Positions 32,606 to 42,250 of a stretch of 57,318 nucleotides of DNA are shown in pieces. Source of the stretch: an uncultured Lachnospiraceae bacterium (GTDB lineage: Bacteria; Bacillota; Clostridia; Lachnospirales; Lachnospiraceae); the NCBI GenBank assembly GCA_937950565.1, contig CALFCS010000102.1:1-57318 (forward strand), in the 5' to 3' direction. Below the pieces are notes generated by a model. The model had not been told where the DNA came from. It worked only from the letters and a program-made list of their open reading frames with translations, and made no database searches. The number at the start of each line of letters is the position of its first letter. The stretch's first letter is position 1. A program made the position numbers and the translations under genes.

Positions 32606-33874
32606 ATGAGAGACGAAACAAAATGCCTGCACGCAGGTTATCACCCTAAAAACGCAGAGCCGAGAGTTGTGCCTATTGTTCAGAGCACAACATATGTTTA
32701 TGATTCTACGGAAGAAGTGGCGGCAGTATTTGACGATCCGATGAAATCCTTGATTTATTCAAGATTCGGCAATCCAACCGTTATGGCGGTTGAGGATAAA
32801 ATTGCAGAATTAGAAGGCGGCATTGGAGCTATGTGTACTACTTCCGGTCAGGCAGCGACTTTGCTTTCTATTCTTAACATCTGCAATGCGGGTGACAGTT
32901 TTATCAGCACAACTGAAATATATGGCGGTTCTGTCAATCTATTTTCATTTACGCTGAAAAAACTTGGTATTGAGTGCATTTATATTGATAAAAACGCTTC
33001 TGATGATGCTCTTGATGAAGCGTTCAGGCCAAATACAAAAGCGGTATTCGGAGAAACACTTGCAAATCCGGCTCTCACCGTTTTTGATATTGAGAGATTT
33101 GCAAATATTGCTCACAGGCACAATGTACCGTTGATCGTTGATAACACCTTTGCCACACCTATTTTATGTAAGCCGTTTGAATACGGAGCGGACATTGTAA
33201 TACATTCCACTTCAAAATATATGGACGGTCATGCGGTGCAAATCGGCGGTGTGATTGTAGACAGCGGAAATTTTGATTGGACAAATGGTAAATTCCCCGA
33301 CCTTACTGAGCCGGATGAATCCTATCACGGCATTTCCTATACAGCGACCTACGGAAAAAAGGCATATATCGTCAAAGCAAGAATGCAGCTTATGCGTGAT
33401 TTTGGCGTTTATCCAGCTGCTCATTCCGCATTTTTACTGAATCTCGGTTTGGAAACGCTCGCCGTCAGAATGAAACAATACTGTGAAAATGCTATGACGG
33501 TTGCCCGATATTTGGAAAATTCTCCTCATGTTGAGCGTGTAATTTATCCGGGGCTTGAAAGCGACGAAAGCTATCCGTTGGCAAAGAAATACTTAAAAGG
33601 GTGCAGCGGTGTTATCTCTTTTGTTATTAAGGGCGGTAAGGAAACTGCTATGCGGTTTATGAATACGCTAGAACTTGCTTCTAACGAAGTCCATGTTGCT
33701 GATATTCGCACCTGCGTTCTTCACCCTGCGAGTGAAACTCACAGACAACTTACTGACGAGCAGTTAGTCGCCGCAGGAATTGAAAGCGGTATGATACGGC
33801 TCTCTGTCGGACTTGAAAATACAGAAGATATTATTGCCGATTTGGAAAAGGCATTTTCTGTAATTGAATATTGA
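32606..33874 (+). CDS. metY: O-acetylhomoserine sulfhydrylase / aminocarboxypropyltransferase
   Basis: The 422-residue Cys/Met-metabolism PLP enzyme joins sulfide or methanethiol to O-acetylhomoserine. Hallmarks are YSRFGNPTVMAVEDKIAELE (51-70), IVDNTFATP (177-185) and HSTSKYMDGH with Schiff-base Lys204. The C-terminal SETHRQLTDEQLVAAGI then IRLSVGLE region is typical of MetY rather than cystathionine gamma-synthase. A ggagga site precedes the ATG. It lies directly before serC, in a likely operon supplying sulfur and serine-family amino acids. Confidence 0.92.
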   Translation: MRDETKCLHAGYHPKNAEPRVVPIVQSTTYVYDSTEEVAAVFDDPMKSLIYSRFGNPTVMAVEDKIAELEGGIGAMCTTSGQAATLLSILNICNAGDSFISTTEIYGGSVNLFSFTLKKLGIECIYIDKNASDDALDEAFRPNTKAVFGETLANPALTVFDIERFANIAHRHNVPLIVDNTFATPILCKPFEYGADIVIHSTSKYMDGHAVQIGGVIVDSGNFDWTNGKFPDLTEPDESYHGISYTATYGKKAYIVKARMQLMRDFGVYPAAHSAFLLNLGLETLAVRMKQYCENAMTVARYLENSPHVERVIYPGLESDESYPLAKKYLKGCSGVISFVIKGGKETAMRFMNTLELASNEVHVADIRTCVLHPASETHRQLTDEQLVAAGIESGMIRLSVGLENTEDIIADLEKAFSVIEY

Positions 33875-33899
33875 TAAGAAAAATTTGGAGGTATATACA

Positions 33900-34994
33900 A
33901 TGAGAAAGACATTTAACTTTTCTGCAGGTCCTGCTGTTCTGCCGGAAAAGGTATTGCAAGAGGCAGCAGATGAAATGCTGAATTACAAAGGCAGTGATAT
34001 GTCCGTTATGGAAATCAGTCACCGTTCAGCATTGTTTCAATCCATTATAGATGAAACAGAACAGAATTTGAGAACCTTAATGGGAATCCCTGATGATTAT
34101 GAGGTTTTGTTCCTTCAGGGTGGTGCTTCACTTCAATTCGCTATGATACCTATGAACTTTATGCGCAACCGTAAAGCGGATTTTATATTGACGGGTTATT
34201 GGGCAAAGAAAGCTTGGGGGGAGGCTAAATTGTTCGGAGATGTTAGAATTGCTGCGTCCTCAGAGGATCGGAATTTTTCTTACATTCCCGATTGCAGTGA
34301 TCTGAATATTGCCCCGGATTCCGATTATCTGTATATGTGTGAAAACAATACGATTTATGGGACAAAATTCCATACAAGACCTGATAGCAAGGGGAAAATC
34401 TTGGTAAACGATATTTCATCCAGCTTTTTGTCTGAGCCAATGAATGTTTCGGACTATGATATGCTGTTCGGCGGTATTCAAAAAAATCTTGGCCCGGCAG
34501 GTCTTGTAATTGCCATTATCCGAAAGAACCTGATTTCTGAAACCGTATTGCCAGGAACGCCGACTTTGCTTCGGTATAAAACTCATGCGGATAAAGGTTC
34601 TATGTATAATACGCCGCCGACTTATAACATTTACATTGTCGGCAAGGTGATTAAATGGATTCAATCGCTCGGCGGTCTTGAAAAAATGAAAGAGATCAAC
34701 GATAACAAGGCGGCACTTCTCTATGATTATTTGGACCAGAGCAAAATGTTTTATGGTTTGGCAGAAAAGGAAAGCCGTTCGGTCATGAATGTTACTTTCC
34801 GCACACATTCAGAAGAATTAGATGCAGCTTTTGTAAAAGCTGCAACCCAAAACGGTATTATCAATATTAAGGGACACAGGGCTATTGGTGGAATGCGTGC
34901 CAGCCTGTATAATGCAATGCCAATCGAGGGCGTGAAACATTTGGTTGACTTTATGCGTGAATTTGAGCAATGCGGGGGCCACTATGACAAATAG
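33900..34994 (+). CDS. serC: Phosphoserine aminotransferase
   Basis: SerC makes 3-phosphoserine from 3-phosphohydroxypyruvate and glutamate in serine synthesis. ATG 33900 follows ggagg by 9 nt and gives 364 residues; a frame extension to 33864 overlaps metY. The start NFSAGPAVLP is diagnostic, with EISHRS (38-43), the NDISSSFLS segment near 170, Schiff-base Lys195 in GGIQKNLGPAG, and HRAIGGMRASLYNA near the C-terminus. serA is not in the window. It is the last gene of the LysR-controlled run. Confidence 0.95.
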   Translation: MRKTFNFSAGPAVLPEKVLQEAADEMLNYKGSDMSVMEISHRSALFQSIIDETEQNLRTLMGIPDDYEVLFLQGGASLQFAMIPMNFMRNRKADFILTGYWAKKAWGEAKLFGDVRIAASSEDRNFSYIPDCSDLNIAPDSDYLYMCENNTIYGTKFHTRPDSKGKILVNDISSSFLSEPMNVSDYDMLFGGIQKNLGPAGLVIAIIRKNLISETVLPGTPTLLRYKTHADKGSMYNTPPTYNIYIVGKVIKWIQSLGGLEKMKEINDNKAALLYDYLDQSKMFYGLAEKESRSVMNVTFRTHSEELDAAFVKAATQNGIINIKGHRAIGGMRASLYNAMPIEGVKHLVDFMREFEQCGGHYDK

Positions 34995-35104
34995 TGATAT
35001 TTTCAATGACGAAAGCACCTGTATATTTCATACTTATAACCGTTTGCGGATAACCGCTATAAAAAAAGGAAAGCGGACTTCTATGTACACCGTCGCGTAT
35101 GGGT

Positions 35105-35127
35105 AAAACCATTGCGGCGGTTTTTTC
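35105..35127 (+). terminator. Probable terminator after serC
   Basis: A short stem (aaaacc / ggtttt) with an 8-nt loop is followed by a T-run (tttttt). It is 110 bp beyond serC. The stem is weak in length. Confidence 0.5.
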
Positions 35128-35233
35128 GGAGAGTCGCACCTGCTTTTTTTAAAAAGATAGACAACCATAAAAAGATATATTAAACTTAGAGTTAAAGGTT
35201 TGTTCCATAAAAAGGGAAGGAGATAGTGCAAAA

Positions 35234-38200
35234 ATGGCAAAATGCTTAAAAAGGGGAACCGCGGCGCTTTTAACAATTATTCTGCTGCTTGCTGATGTGT
35301 GTGTTGCTTCGGCATATGAAAGCCGTGGGAATGAGATTTCGGCTCAGGCTGTGAGCGTGGAAAATCTGCTCTATGAAAGAAAATTTAAAGTGACAGCAGG
35401 AAGTAAGGATGTTTATGAAGATGTACTTCTTCTTCGTTATGGAGAAGAGACAGCGGATATGATGGATTATGTCCCGGTCGCAATGTATCTGGATGCGGCG
35501 GGGGAATATCTGACATTGAGTACGTCTGCGAGAAAAGAGGATTTTGTTACTCGCAATAAGGAGCTTACAAGAGATGGGGCAGAGCAGTTTGTGCTTATCA
35601 AGGCGGATGACTGGAGCGAAACGAATTTGTCCTATTATCTTTATCATCCGCAGACAGGGCTTTATATAGCATTGGACAGTGATGGAAAACTGTATGCATA
35701 CGGAAAAAACAAACCGGATCATACATTTTTATTTACGCAGACAGGTTATTCAGATGTTGGTCTTCTGACGACTCTGGACGGATACAAGGAGTTATCTGAC
35801 ATAAATAAAAAGCGGGTGCTGGACGTATATGGAGGTGTCGGTGCAAGGAGTTTGTTCCGCTGGGGAGGCTTTGATGCACAGAATTCACTGCAAAGCCAGC
35901 TGAGTAGTACAGTGAAAAGCATTTATGAAAATAAGGATACAACGACAGCGCAGGAGCAGGCACAGGCAATGCTCGACGGTATGAAAATGCCGGTGTATTC
36001 GAACCAGACATCGTGGTACGGACTTCCGGAACTTCCGGGAGTTCTGGGAATTAAGACTGTATTGAGCGAGGGAAAAGAAGGAAATTATCAATTCTGGACT
36101 TATGATGGAGAACAGGCGGGAACAGAATATACCTATTCTATTATAGATGATTATGGCACACATACTATGCAGGTGTATATTCAGGACAGTGATCTGGCGC
36201 GCACAAATGGAGAAAGAATGATGGAAGCGATTAAGCGGATTCCGTATCCGGTGCGAAGGAATATAAGGACGGTCAGAGTGAGAGAAGACAGTGCAAATAA
36301 TTATAATTGTGGTACGAACGATCTGTATATGCGTCTGAGCTGGTCGCCGGATGTGGAAAGTATCGCCCAGTTTATTATGCATGAATTTGGTCATAGTATG
36401 GACTTTTCCTATAATGTAAATGGAAGTGGAAACTGGGAGCGTGCAATCGCGGATGATGTATTGCAGGTGTCTGATTATGGTAACAATAATGGAGTTGAAG
36501 ATTTTGCTGATTTCAGCCGTTTATATTTTCAGATGTATGGAAACTATAATGCAATGTATGCCTTGAGACAGTTGTATCCGAATCGTTACCGTGTCTATGT
36601 TGACGCGTTGAAAGCGGCACAGTATGAAGATATTTATGAGAAATATCTGTATCTTCCGGAAAAAGAGCAGCAAAATATATATACCGGAGTCATTGCAAGA
36701 TTCACATTTGATGATATCGAGAGCGGACTTAGAAGCGGTACGGCGGTTGCAAAACCGGCAGGAACGGTAGTGCTGGATGAAAACGGAAAATCAGGAAAGG
36801 CGCTTAAGCTTGATGGTAGCGGCTCTAATTTCCTGCGGGTATGGAAAAACGATAATACAAGTCTCTTAAGCGGTTATGATGAATTTACGATTTCTTATTA
36901 TAGTAAGCCAGAAAAGGATGCGGGAACATGGCCGGTATTTCTGGCGCCAAACGAGAATCCGCAGACATATCTTCAGGAGCGGTATATCGGTGTGCTTGAT
37001 AAGACGGATGGAATATCCGTAGAAAGATATAACAACTATGGCGAGAGAAACCAGGCATTGGAGAAGAACGGAATTCCTAATGATGACTGGCGTCATGTAG
37101 TGATCGTCGTAGAAAAGGATCAGACAACCCTCTATGTGAATGGAGAAAAGCAGGAGGCTGTTCCCAGCACAGAAGAAGTACAGGATATCTTAGGAAAGAA
37201 CAGCGTGTTCCAGATTGGAAAAGGAAACTGGAATGAAGGAGAGTTCTATCAGGGACTGATTGATGAGATGACAGTATATGGCCGGGCGCTTACCGAGAAG
37301 GAAGTGTCTGGTGAGGGAAAAAAGAAACCGATTGCACAGCTTACTTTTGATAATGAAGCTTCAGGCTTCAAGGGGGCAGGTGCGGCAGCGGAAAAGCAAG
37401 GCGCATATGAACTTAGTGATGATAGTGTATCCGGAAAATCTCTGCGTCTGAGTGGCAGCGGTTATGTGAATGTTGCAAAAGAAAACGGAACACCGCTTCT
37501 TACCGATTGCGAAGAAATGACGATTTCTTATTATAGTAAAGCTGCAAAGACCGGAGGGCAGTGGACCTTATTCGTGGCGCCAAATACCAATGAGCAGGAG
37601 TACGGGAAGGAAACCTATGTTGGAGTTCTTGATAATACGGCAAATATTATCGTAGAAAGATATGATAACAATGGCGGCCGTCCGGCCAGTATTGATGCAT
37701 CGTATGATAAAGAGAATGCATGGAAACATGTAATTGTTGTATTTGAGCATGGAATGTCAACCCTTTATATAGACGGACAAAGAGTTTCTTATGTTAGAAG
37801 TGATTATACACTTCCACAGATTATAGGCAAGAACAGTGTTCTTCAGATTGGAAAAGGAAACTGGGGAGCAGATGGCGAATATTTTGACGGTTATATTGAT
37901 GAGATAACGATTTGGGATACGGCGCTTAGCAAAGAGGAAGTATATACTGAACTTGCTGATATGGATAAACCGGATGATCCGCAGCCAGACCCGCCGGTTG
38001 ACCCACAACCAGATCCGGATGACCCGCAGCCAGACCCGCCGATTGACCCGCAGCCGCCAGTTGATCCGGAACTTCCGTATGTAGATGTGGCAAAGGGAGA
38101 CTGGTTTTATGATGCAGTGGCTTACAATTATACTGCAAAGACGATGACAGGTAAGGATGACACTCATTTTGCGCCTGTGGAGACATTAGTAAGAGCACAG

Positions 38201-38641
38201 TTCGCGGCAGTTCTGTATAAGATGAATGGGGAACCGGATGTAGCTTATACAGGCAGATTTAAAGATGTAGCAAAGGGAGAATGGTTTGCAGACTGCGTAC
38301 TCTGGGCGGCAGATAAAGAAATTGTAACCGGATACACGGGTACAAAACTTTTTGGGGCAAATGATAATGTTACCCGCGAACAGATGGCGGCGATGATGTA
38401 TCGTTATGCAAAGAACTATAAAGGGTATGATATAGCGGCAGACGGAGACTGCAGTAAATTCCCGGATGCCGGAAATGTGCAGGAATTTGCAAAAGACGCA
38501 ATGAAATGGGCGGTAGGAAATGAAATTATTACGGGTAAGACCGTTGATGGCAAACTTGTGCTTGACCCGCAGGGAAGTGCAAACCGCGCCGAGTGTGCGA
38601 CGATCATCCAGAGATTCATGAAAAAGTACGAAAAGAGATAG
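35234..38641 (+). CDS. Secreted SLH-anchored protein with lethal-factor-like metalloprotease and two LamG domains
   Basis: The 1135-residue protein has a signal peptide (about 1-30, cut near ASA). A zinc site His383-Glu384-x-x-His387 (MHEFGHSMDF) is followed by SDYGNNNGVEDFADF with Glu422. This arrangement matches the anthrax lethal factor-like (ATLF/M34) gluzincins rather than M6. Two tandem LamG/concanavalin-like domains lie at about 490-685 and 695-890 (each with KNSVFQIGKGNW-type cores). A Pro/Asp linker (DDPQPDPPVDPQ repeats) leads to three SLH repeats (about 948-1135) that bind cell-wall polymer. A surface protease acting on host or polysaccharide-linked protein is inferred. It is probably monocistronic. 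Confidence 0.85.
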   Translation: MAKCLKRGTAALLTIILLLADVCVASAYESRGNEISAQAVSVENLLYERKFKVTAGSKDVYEDVLLLRYGEETADMMDYVPVAMYLDAAGEYLTLSTSARKEDFVTRNKELTRDGAEQFVLIKADDWSETNLSYYLYHPQTGLYIALDSDGKLYAYGKNKPDHTFLFTQTGYSDVGLLTTLDGYKELSDINKKRVLDVYGGVGARSLFRWGGFDAQNSLQSQLSSTVKSIYENKDTTTAQEQAQAMLDGMKMPVYSNQTSWYGLPELPGVLGIKTVLSEGKEGNYQFWTYDGEQAGTEYTYSIIDDYGTHTMQVYIQDSDLARTNGERMMEAIKRIPYPVRRNIRTVRVREDSANNYNCGTNDLYMRLSWSPDVESIAQFIMHEFGHSMDFSYNVNGSGNWERAIADDVLQVSDYGNNNGVEDFADFSRLYFQMYGNYNAMYALRQLYPNRYRVYVDALKAAQYEDIYEKYLYLPEKEQQNIYTGVIARFTFDDIESGLRSGTAVAKPAGTVVLDENGKSGKALKLDGSGSNFLRVWKNDNTSLLSGYDEFTISYYSKPEKDAGTWPVFLAPNENPQTYLQERYIGVLDKTDGISVERYNNYGERNQALEKNGIPNDDWRHVVIVVEKDQTTLYVNGEKQEAVPSTEEVQDILGKNSVFQIGKGNWNEGEFYQGLIDEMTVYGRALTEKEVSGEGKKKPIAQLTFDNEASGFKGAGAAAEKQGAYELSDDSVSGKSLRLSGSGYVNVAKENGTPLLTDCEEMTISYYSKAAKTGGQWTLFVAPNTNEQEYGKETYVGVLDNTANIIVERYDNNGGRPASIDASYDKENAWKHVIVVFEHGMSTLYIDGQRVSYVRSDYTLPQIIGKNSVLQIGKGNWGADGEYFDGYIDEITIWDTALSKEEVYTELADMDKPDDPQPDPPVDPQPDPDDPQPDPPIDPQPPVDPELPYVDVAKGDWFYDAVAYNYTAKTMTGKDDTHFAPVETLVRAQFAAVLYKMNGEPDVAYTGRFKDVAKGEWFADCVLWAADKEIVTGYTGTKLFGANDNVTREQMAAMMYRYAKNYKGYDIAADGDCSKFPDAGNVQEFAKDAMKWAVGNEIITGKTVDGKLVLDPQGSANRAECATIIQRFMKKYEKR

Positions 38642-38721
38642 ATAAAGAATCAGAAAAATAGTTGACCAATGGTCATGTTTTGGGTAGAATGGTGATAAAT
38701 ACTTTGAAAAGGAGGGGCAGA

Positions 38722-39213
38722 ATGCTTAACATCGTGTTGTATGAGCCGGAGATTCCGGCAAATACGGGAAATATCGGAAGAACCTGTGTGGCGACGAATA
38801 CAAGACTTCATCTGATTGAACCGCTTGGTTTCCGGCTGGATGAAAAAAGCCTGAAACGTGCAGGAATGGATTACTGGAGTAATCTGGACGTAACTACATA
38901 TATTAATTATGAGGAGTTTCTTGAAAAGAATCCGGGTGCAAAAATATATATGGCTACAACAAAAGCGCCAAATGTGTACACGGAGGTAAGCTATGAGCCG
39001 GATGCATATATTATGTTTGGCAAGGAAAGTGCGGGAATACCGGAAGAGATTTTGGTGCAACATAAAGAAGAATGCATAAGAATACCTATGGTTGGTGATA
39101 TTCGTTCCTTGAATCTGAGTAATTCAGTGTCGATTGTTCTGTATGAAGCACTGCGGCAGAATAATTTTAGCGGAATGAATAAGGAAGGGCATTTGCACCG
39201 GCTTTCATGGTAA
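38722..39213 (+). CDS. trmL: tRNA (cytidine/uridine-34 2'-O)-methyltransferase
   Basis: The SPOUT/TrmH-type protein starts at ATG 38722 after ggagggg (163 residues; a 20-codon extension is unlikely). YEPEIPANTGNIGRTCVATN is the N-terminal motif, MFGKESAGIPEEIL holds the glycine loop near 110, and IPMVGDIRSLNLSNSVSIVL is the knot's SAM-binding segment. It methylates the wobble 2'-OH of some tRNA-Leu species. It precedes the V-ATPase genes without functional link. Confidence 0.94.
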   Translation: MLNIVLYEPEIPANTGNIGRTCVATNTRLHLIEPLGFRLDEKSLKRAGMDYWSNLDVTTYINYEEFLEKNPGAKIYMATTKAPNVYTEVSYEPDAYIMFGKESAGIPEEILVQHKEECIRIPMVGDIRSLNLSNSVSIVLYEALRQNNFSGMNKEGHLHRLSW

Positions 39214-39281
39214 ATGGAAATAAATGTATAAATTAACAGAAGTTTTGTATTTGTTTTATGGATTTTAGAATGAAAGCATAG

Positions 39282-39287
39282 TATAAT
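39282..39287 (+). promoter_or_regulatory. Possible -10 element of the V-ATPase operon
   Basis: A perfect TATAAT lies 43 bp before the first operon gene; the -35 at the right distance (tggatt) is poor. The position suits the operon start. Confidence 0.4.
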
Positions 39288-39329
39288 TTTATGTGACAGC
39301 ATGTAAATGATCGGAGAGGTGGTGAGCGA

Positions 39330-39638
39330 ATGGTCGAGGAAACGATCAAAACGATTCAGGAGGCTGAGAAGGAAGCAGAGGCGGTTCTTCAGGAAGCGGA
39401 CAAGAAGTGCAGTGAGATTCTGGAGAATGCAAAGCAGCAGGCGGACGAGCTGAAAAAGCAGGAGGAAGCCGGTGCAAGGCGTGAAGCAAAAGAAGCACTT
39501 GAGGCAGAGAAGCAAAGAGCGGACAAGGCTGTGCAGGAGGCACTTAAGGGTGTGGAGCGTGATATAGCATTGCTGAAGGAGAATGCGCAGGCAAAAGAAA
39601 ATGAAGTAATATCAAAGGTTATCACAGGACTTATATAA
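39330..39638 (+). CDS. ntpH: V-type ATPase peripheral stalk subunit (H/G-like)
   Basis: The 102-residue all-helical protein is rich in Ala, Glu, Lys and Gln with heptads (EEAGARREAKEALEAEKQRA), typical of the subunit that pairs with E as a peripheral stalk coiled coil. It is first in the nine-gene cluster, 60 bp before subunit I. The identity of this fast-evolving subunit is judged mainly from size, coiled coil and position. Confidence 0.8.
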   Translation: MVEETIKTIQEAEKEAEAVLQEADKKCSEILENAKQQADELKKQEEAGARREAKEALEAEKQRADKAVQEALKGVERDIALLKENAQAKENEVISKVITGLI

Positions 39639-39697
39639 GGATTTGGATAGATAACTGTATCAGAAATGAAAATATGTAGAAAAGGAGGGATTAAGCT

Positions 39698-41710
39698 ATG
39701 GCAGTATTGCAGATGCAAAGAATTAGTATCTGCGGATTAAAAAAAGACCGTAAGGCGATTCTGGAAAAGCTGCAGTCGCTGGGAGTCATGGAGATGAATC
39801 AAGTTGCCGAAGGAGAAGAAGGCTTTGAGAAAATGGATACACTCAATGCCAGAATCAGCTTTGAGAAAAAAGCGCAGACGGCAGATCAGGCATTGGCGGT
39901 GCTTGATATTTATGCACCAGAGAAGAAGTCATTGTTTGCCGGATTGGCAGGCAAGGAATTGGTGGACAAGGCTGTATTCCGGCAGGCGATGGACAGAAAA
40001 GACGAGATTATGAAGACGGCTGCCCAGATACTGGCAAAAGAAAGAAGTATTGCGGAAGCTAAGGGTAATATCTTAAAGCTTGAAAATGAGATAGAAACTC
40101 TGGACCCGTGGCAGAATCTGGATGTGCCGATGAATTTTGCGGGCACAAAGAAGACAGCGATGATACTCGGAACTGTGACGCCGGATATTACACCGGATAT
40201 GATTTATGAAAAACTGGCGGCGGAAGAAGATTCCTGCAATGCAGAGATTCAGGTTGTATACACAGACAAGGATATGACATGTCTTGCGGTTATCTGCATG
40301 AAAACGGATGCAGAAAAGGTAGAAGAGGTACTTCGGACTTTCGGATTTGCCAGACCGTCCCGGCTGACACACTGGATACCGTCAAAAAAGGTGGAGCGAC
40401 TGGAGACAAAGATCCAGATATATGAAGAGAGTATCATGGAGGCTGAAAAAGAAATTGCGGACTGTGCAGATGCCAGAAAGGATTTGGAATTAATCAGTGA
40501 TTATTTCCGTATCCGGGCTGAAAAATATGAAGTACTGGGAACTCTGCCGCAGTCGCAGAGAACTTTTGTCATTAGCGGCTATGTGCCGGAAAAAGCGGTG
40601 CCTCTTGTGAAAAAGGCAATCGGAGAAAAGTTTGACTGTGTTCTGGATGTGGAAGAGTTGAAAGAAGAGGAAGCGCCTCCGGTTATTTTGGAGAATAACG
40701 CGTTTTCTTCCAGCGTGGAAGGTGTGTTGGAATCCTATGGACTTCCACATAAGGGAGAATTTGACCCGACAACGATTATGTCATTTTTCTATGTGTTCTT
40801 CTTCGGAATGATGTTAAGTGATGCGGCATATGGGGCAATCATTGCAATCGTATGTTTTATCGCACTTAAGAAGTTCCCAAGAATGAGCACAGGAATGCAT
40901 AAGTCAATTAAGATGTTTATGTTTTGCGGAATTTCCACAATGGTGTGGGGAATTCTGTTCGGCGGATATTTTGGAAATGTGGTGGATATTGTATCCCAGA
41001 CATTTTTCGGAAAGACAGTTACGGTACCGGCGCTTTGGTTTGCACCATTGAATGACCCGATGAAGCTTTTGGTATATTCACTGGCATTCGGAGTTGTCCA
41101 TTTGTTTGCAGGACTTGGAATCAAAGGGTATATGGAATTAAAGGAAGGAAAGGTTTTGGATTTCTTTTGCGATGTCGTTTTATGGTATGCGTTCCTTATC
41201 GGATTGATTCTGATGCTGCTTCCGACAGACATTTTTGCTTCTATTGCGCAGGTAGAGATTGTATTTCCACCTGCAGTAAGTACCTTGTCAAAAGTGCTTA
41301 CGATTGGAGGAGCATTGGGAATATTGCTTATGTCCGGCCGTGACAGTAAGAATCCGGCGCTTCGGATTGCGCTTGGTGCATATGATTTGTACAATGTTAC
41401 AGGCTGGCTCAGCGATGTGCTTTCTTATTCCAGACTTCTGGCGCTGGGACTTGCAACCGGTGTTATCGCATCTGTTGTAAACCAGATGGGAAGTATGTTT
41501 GGAAAGAGTGTGATTGGCGTTATTGGATTTATTCTTGTTTTTGTTATCGGGCATACATTGAACCTGGCGATTAATCTTCTGGGAGCATATGTGCATACGA
41601 ACCGTCTCCAGTTTGTAGAATTCTTTGGGAAGTTCTATGAAGGTGGAGGAAAACCATTCGAACCATTTAAATCAGATACAAATTATGTAGATATTAAGGA
41701 GGAAAATTAA
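39698..41710 (+). CDS. ntpI: V-type ATPase subunit I (membrane stator)
   Basis: The 670-residue protein has a cytoplasmic N-terminal half of about 340 residues with coiled coils and a C-terminal membrane half of about seven or eight spans, starting near YVFFFGMMLSDAAYGAI. The essential Arg needed in the half-channel is probably in the motif DVLSYSRLLALGLATG near residue 570. It forms the ion path with the K ring. It is followed after one base by the K gene, consistent with tight coupling. Confidence 0.95.
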   Translation: MAVLQMQRISICGLKKDRKAILEKLQSLGVMEMNQVAEGEEGFEKMDTLNARISFEKKAQTADQALAVLDIYAPEKKSLFAGLAGKELVDKAVFRQAMDRKDEIMKTAAQILAKERSIAEAKGNILKLENEIETLDPWQNLDVPMNFAGTKKTAMILGTVTPDITPDMIYEKLAAEEDSCNAEIQVVYTDKDMTCLAVICMKTDAEKVEEVLRTFGFARPSRLTHWIPSKKVERLETKIQIYEESIMEAEKEIADCADARKDLELISDYFRIRAEKYEVLGTLPQSQRTFVISGYVPEKAVPLVKKAIGEKFDCVLDVEELKEEEAPPVILENNAFSSSVEGVLESYGLPHKGEFDPTTIMSFFYVFFFGMMLSDAAYGAIIAIVCFIALKKFPRMSTGMHKSIKMFMFCGISTMVWGILFGGYFGNVVDIVSQTFFGKTVTVPALWFAPLNDPMKLLVYSLAFGVVHLFAGLGIKGYMELKEGKVLDFFCDVVLWYAFLIGLILMLLPTDIFASIAQVEIVFPPAVSTLSKVLTIGGALGILLMSGRDSKNPALRIALGAYDLYNVTGWLSDVLSYSRLLALGLATGVIASVVNQMGSMFGKSVIGVIGFILVFVIGHTLNLAINLLGAYVHTNRLQFVEFFGKFYEGGGKPFEPFKSDTNYVDIKEEN

Positions 41711-41711
41711 T

Positions 41712-42194
41712 ATGATTTTACAGAATTTAGGACTTGTTTATGCATTATTAGGAGCTGCGCTGGCAGTAATTCTTGCAGGTATGGGATCTGCATATGGCGT
41801 AGGTGTTGCCGGACAGGCAGCGGCAGGGGTTGTTACAGAAGACCCGAGTAAATTTGCGAAGGTGCTTGTCATCCAGCTTCTTCCGGGTACACAGGGAATC
41901 TATGGATTGCTGGTAGCGTTCGTCGCACTTTCCAAAATCGGACTTCTTGGCGGAAACCCGGCAGAATTGGATGTTCAGACAGGACTTCTTTTCCTGGCAG
42001 CATGTCTCCCGATCGCAATTGTTGGTCTGGTTTCAGCAAGACATCAGGGAAAGACAGCAGTAGCTTCTATCGGTATTGTTGCAAAGAAACCGGATCAGTT
42101 TGGTAAAGCCATGCTGTTCCCGGCAATGGTAGAGACTTATGCAATCCTTGCGCTTCTGATTTCTATCCTGGCTGTAAACGCAATTCAGATTTAA
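41712..42194 (+). CDS. ntpK: V-type ATPase rotor subunit K (Na+-binding type)
   Basis: The 160-residue protein is two fused hairpins, four helices in all. Against the Enterococcus hirae NtpK, whose Na+ ligands are Leu61, Thr64, Gln65, Gln110 and Glu139, this one has Leu57, Thr60, Gln61 (LLPGTQGIYG), Gln112 (HQGK) and Glu141 (VETYAIL). Conservation of all the side-chain ligands predicts Na+ transport rather than H+. The first hairpin lacks its own carboxylate, as expected for a duplicated, halved-site rotor. Confidence 0.95.
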   Translation: MILQNLGLVYALLGAALAVILAGMGSAYGVGVAGQAAAGVVTEDPSKFAKVLVIQLLPGTQGIYGLLVAFVALSKIGLLGGNPAELDVQTGLLFLAACLPIAIVGLVSARHQGKTAVASIGIVAKKPDQFGKAMLFPAMVETYAILALLISILAVNAIQI

Positions 42195-42250
42195 TTGTAT
42201 CAGCGAGAAAAAAAGAGTAAAAAGAAATCAGGAAAAGGAGTGCGTAAGCT

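Noticed and set aside
32428..32649. 73-residue gene before metY
   Set aside because: It is the tail of the broken cytidylyltransferase frame and runs through the metY start region.
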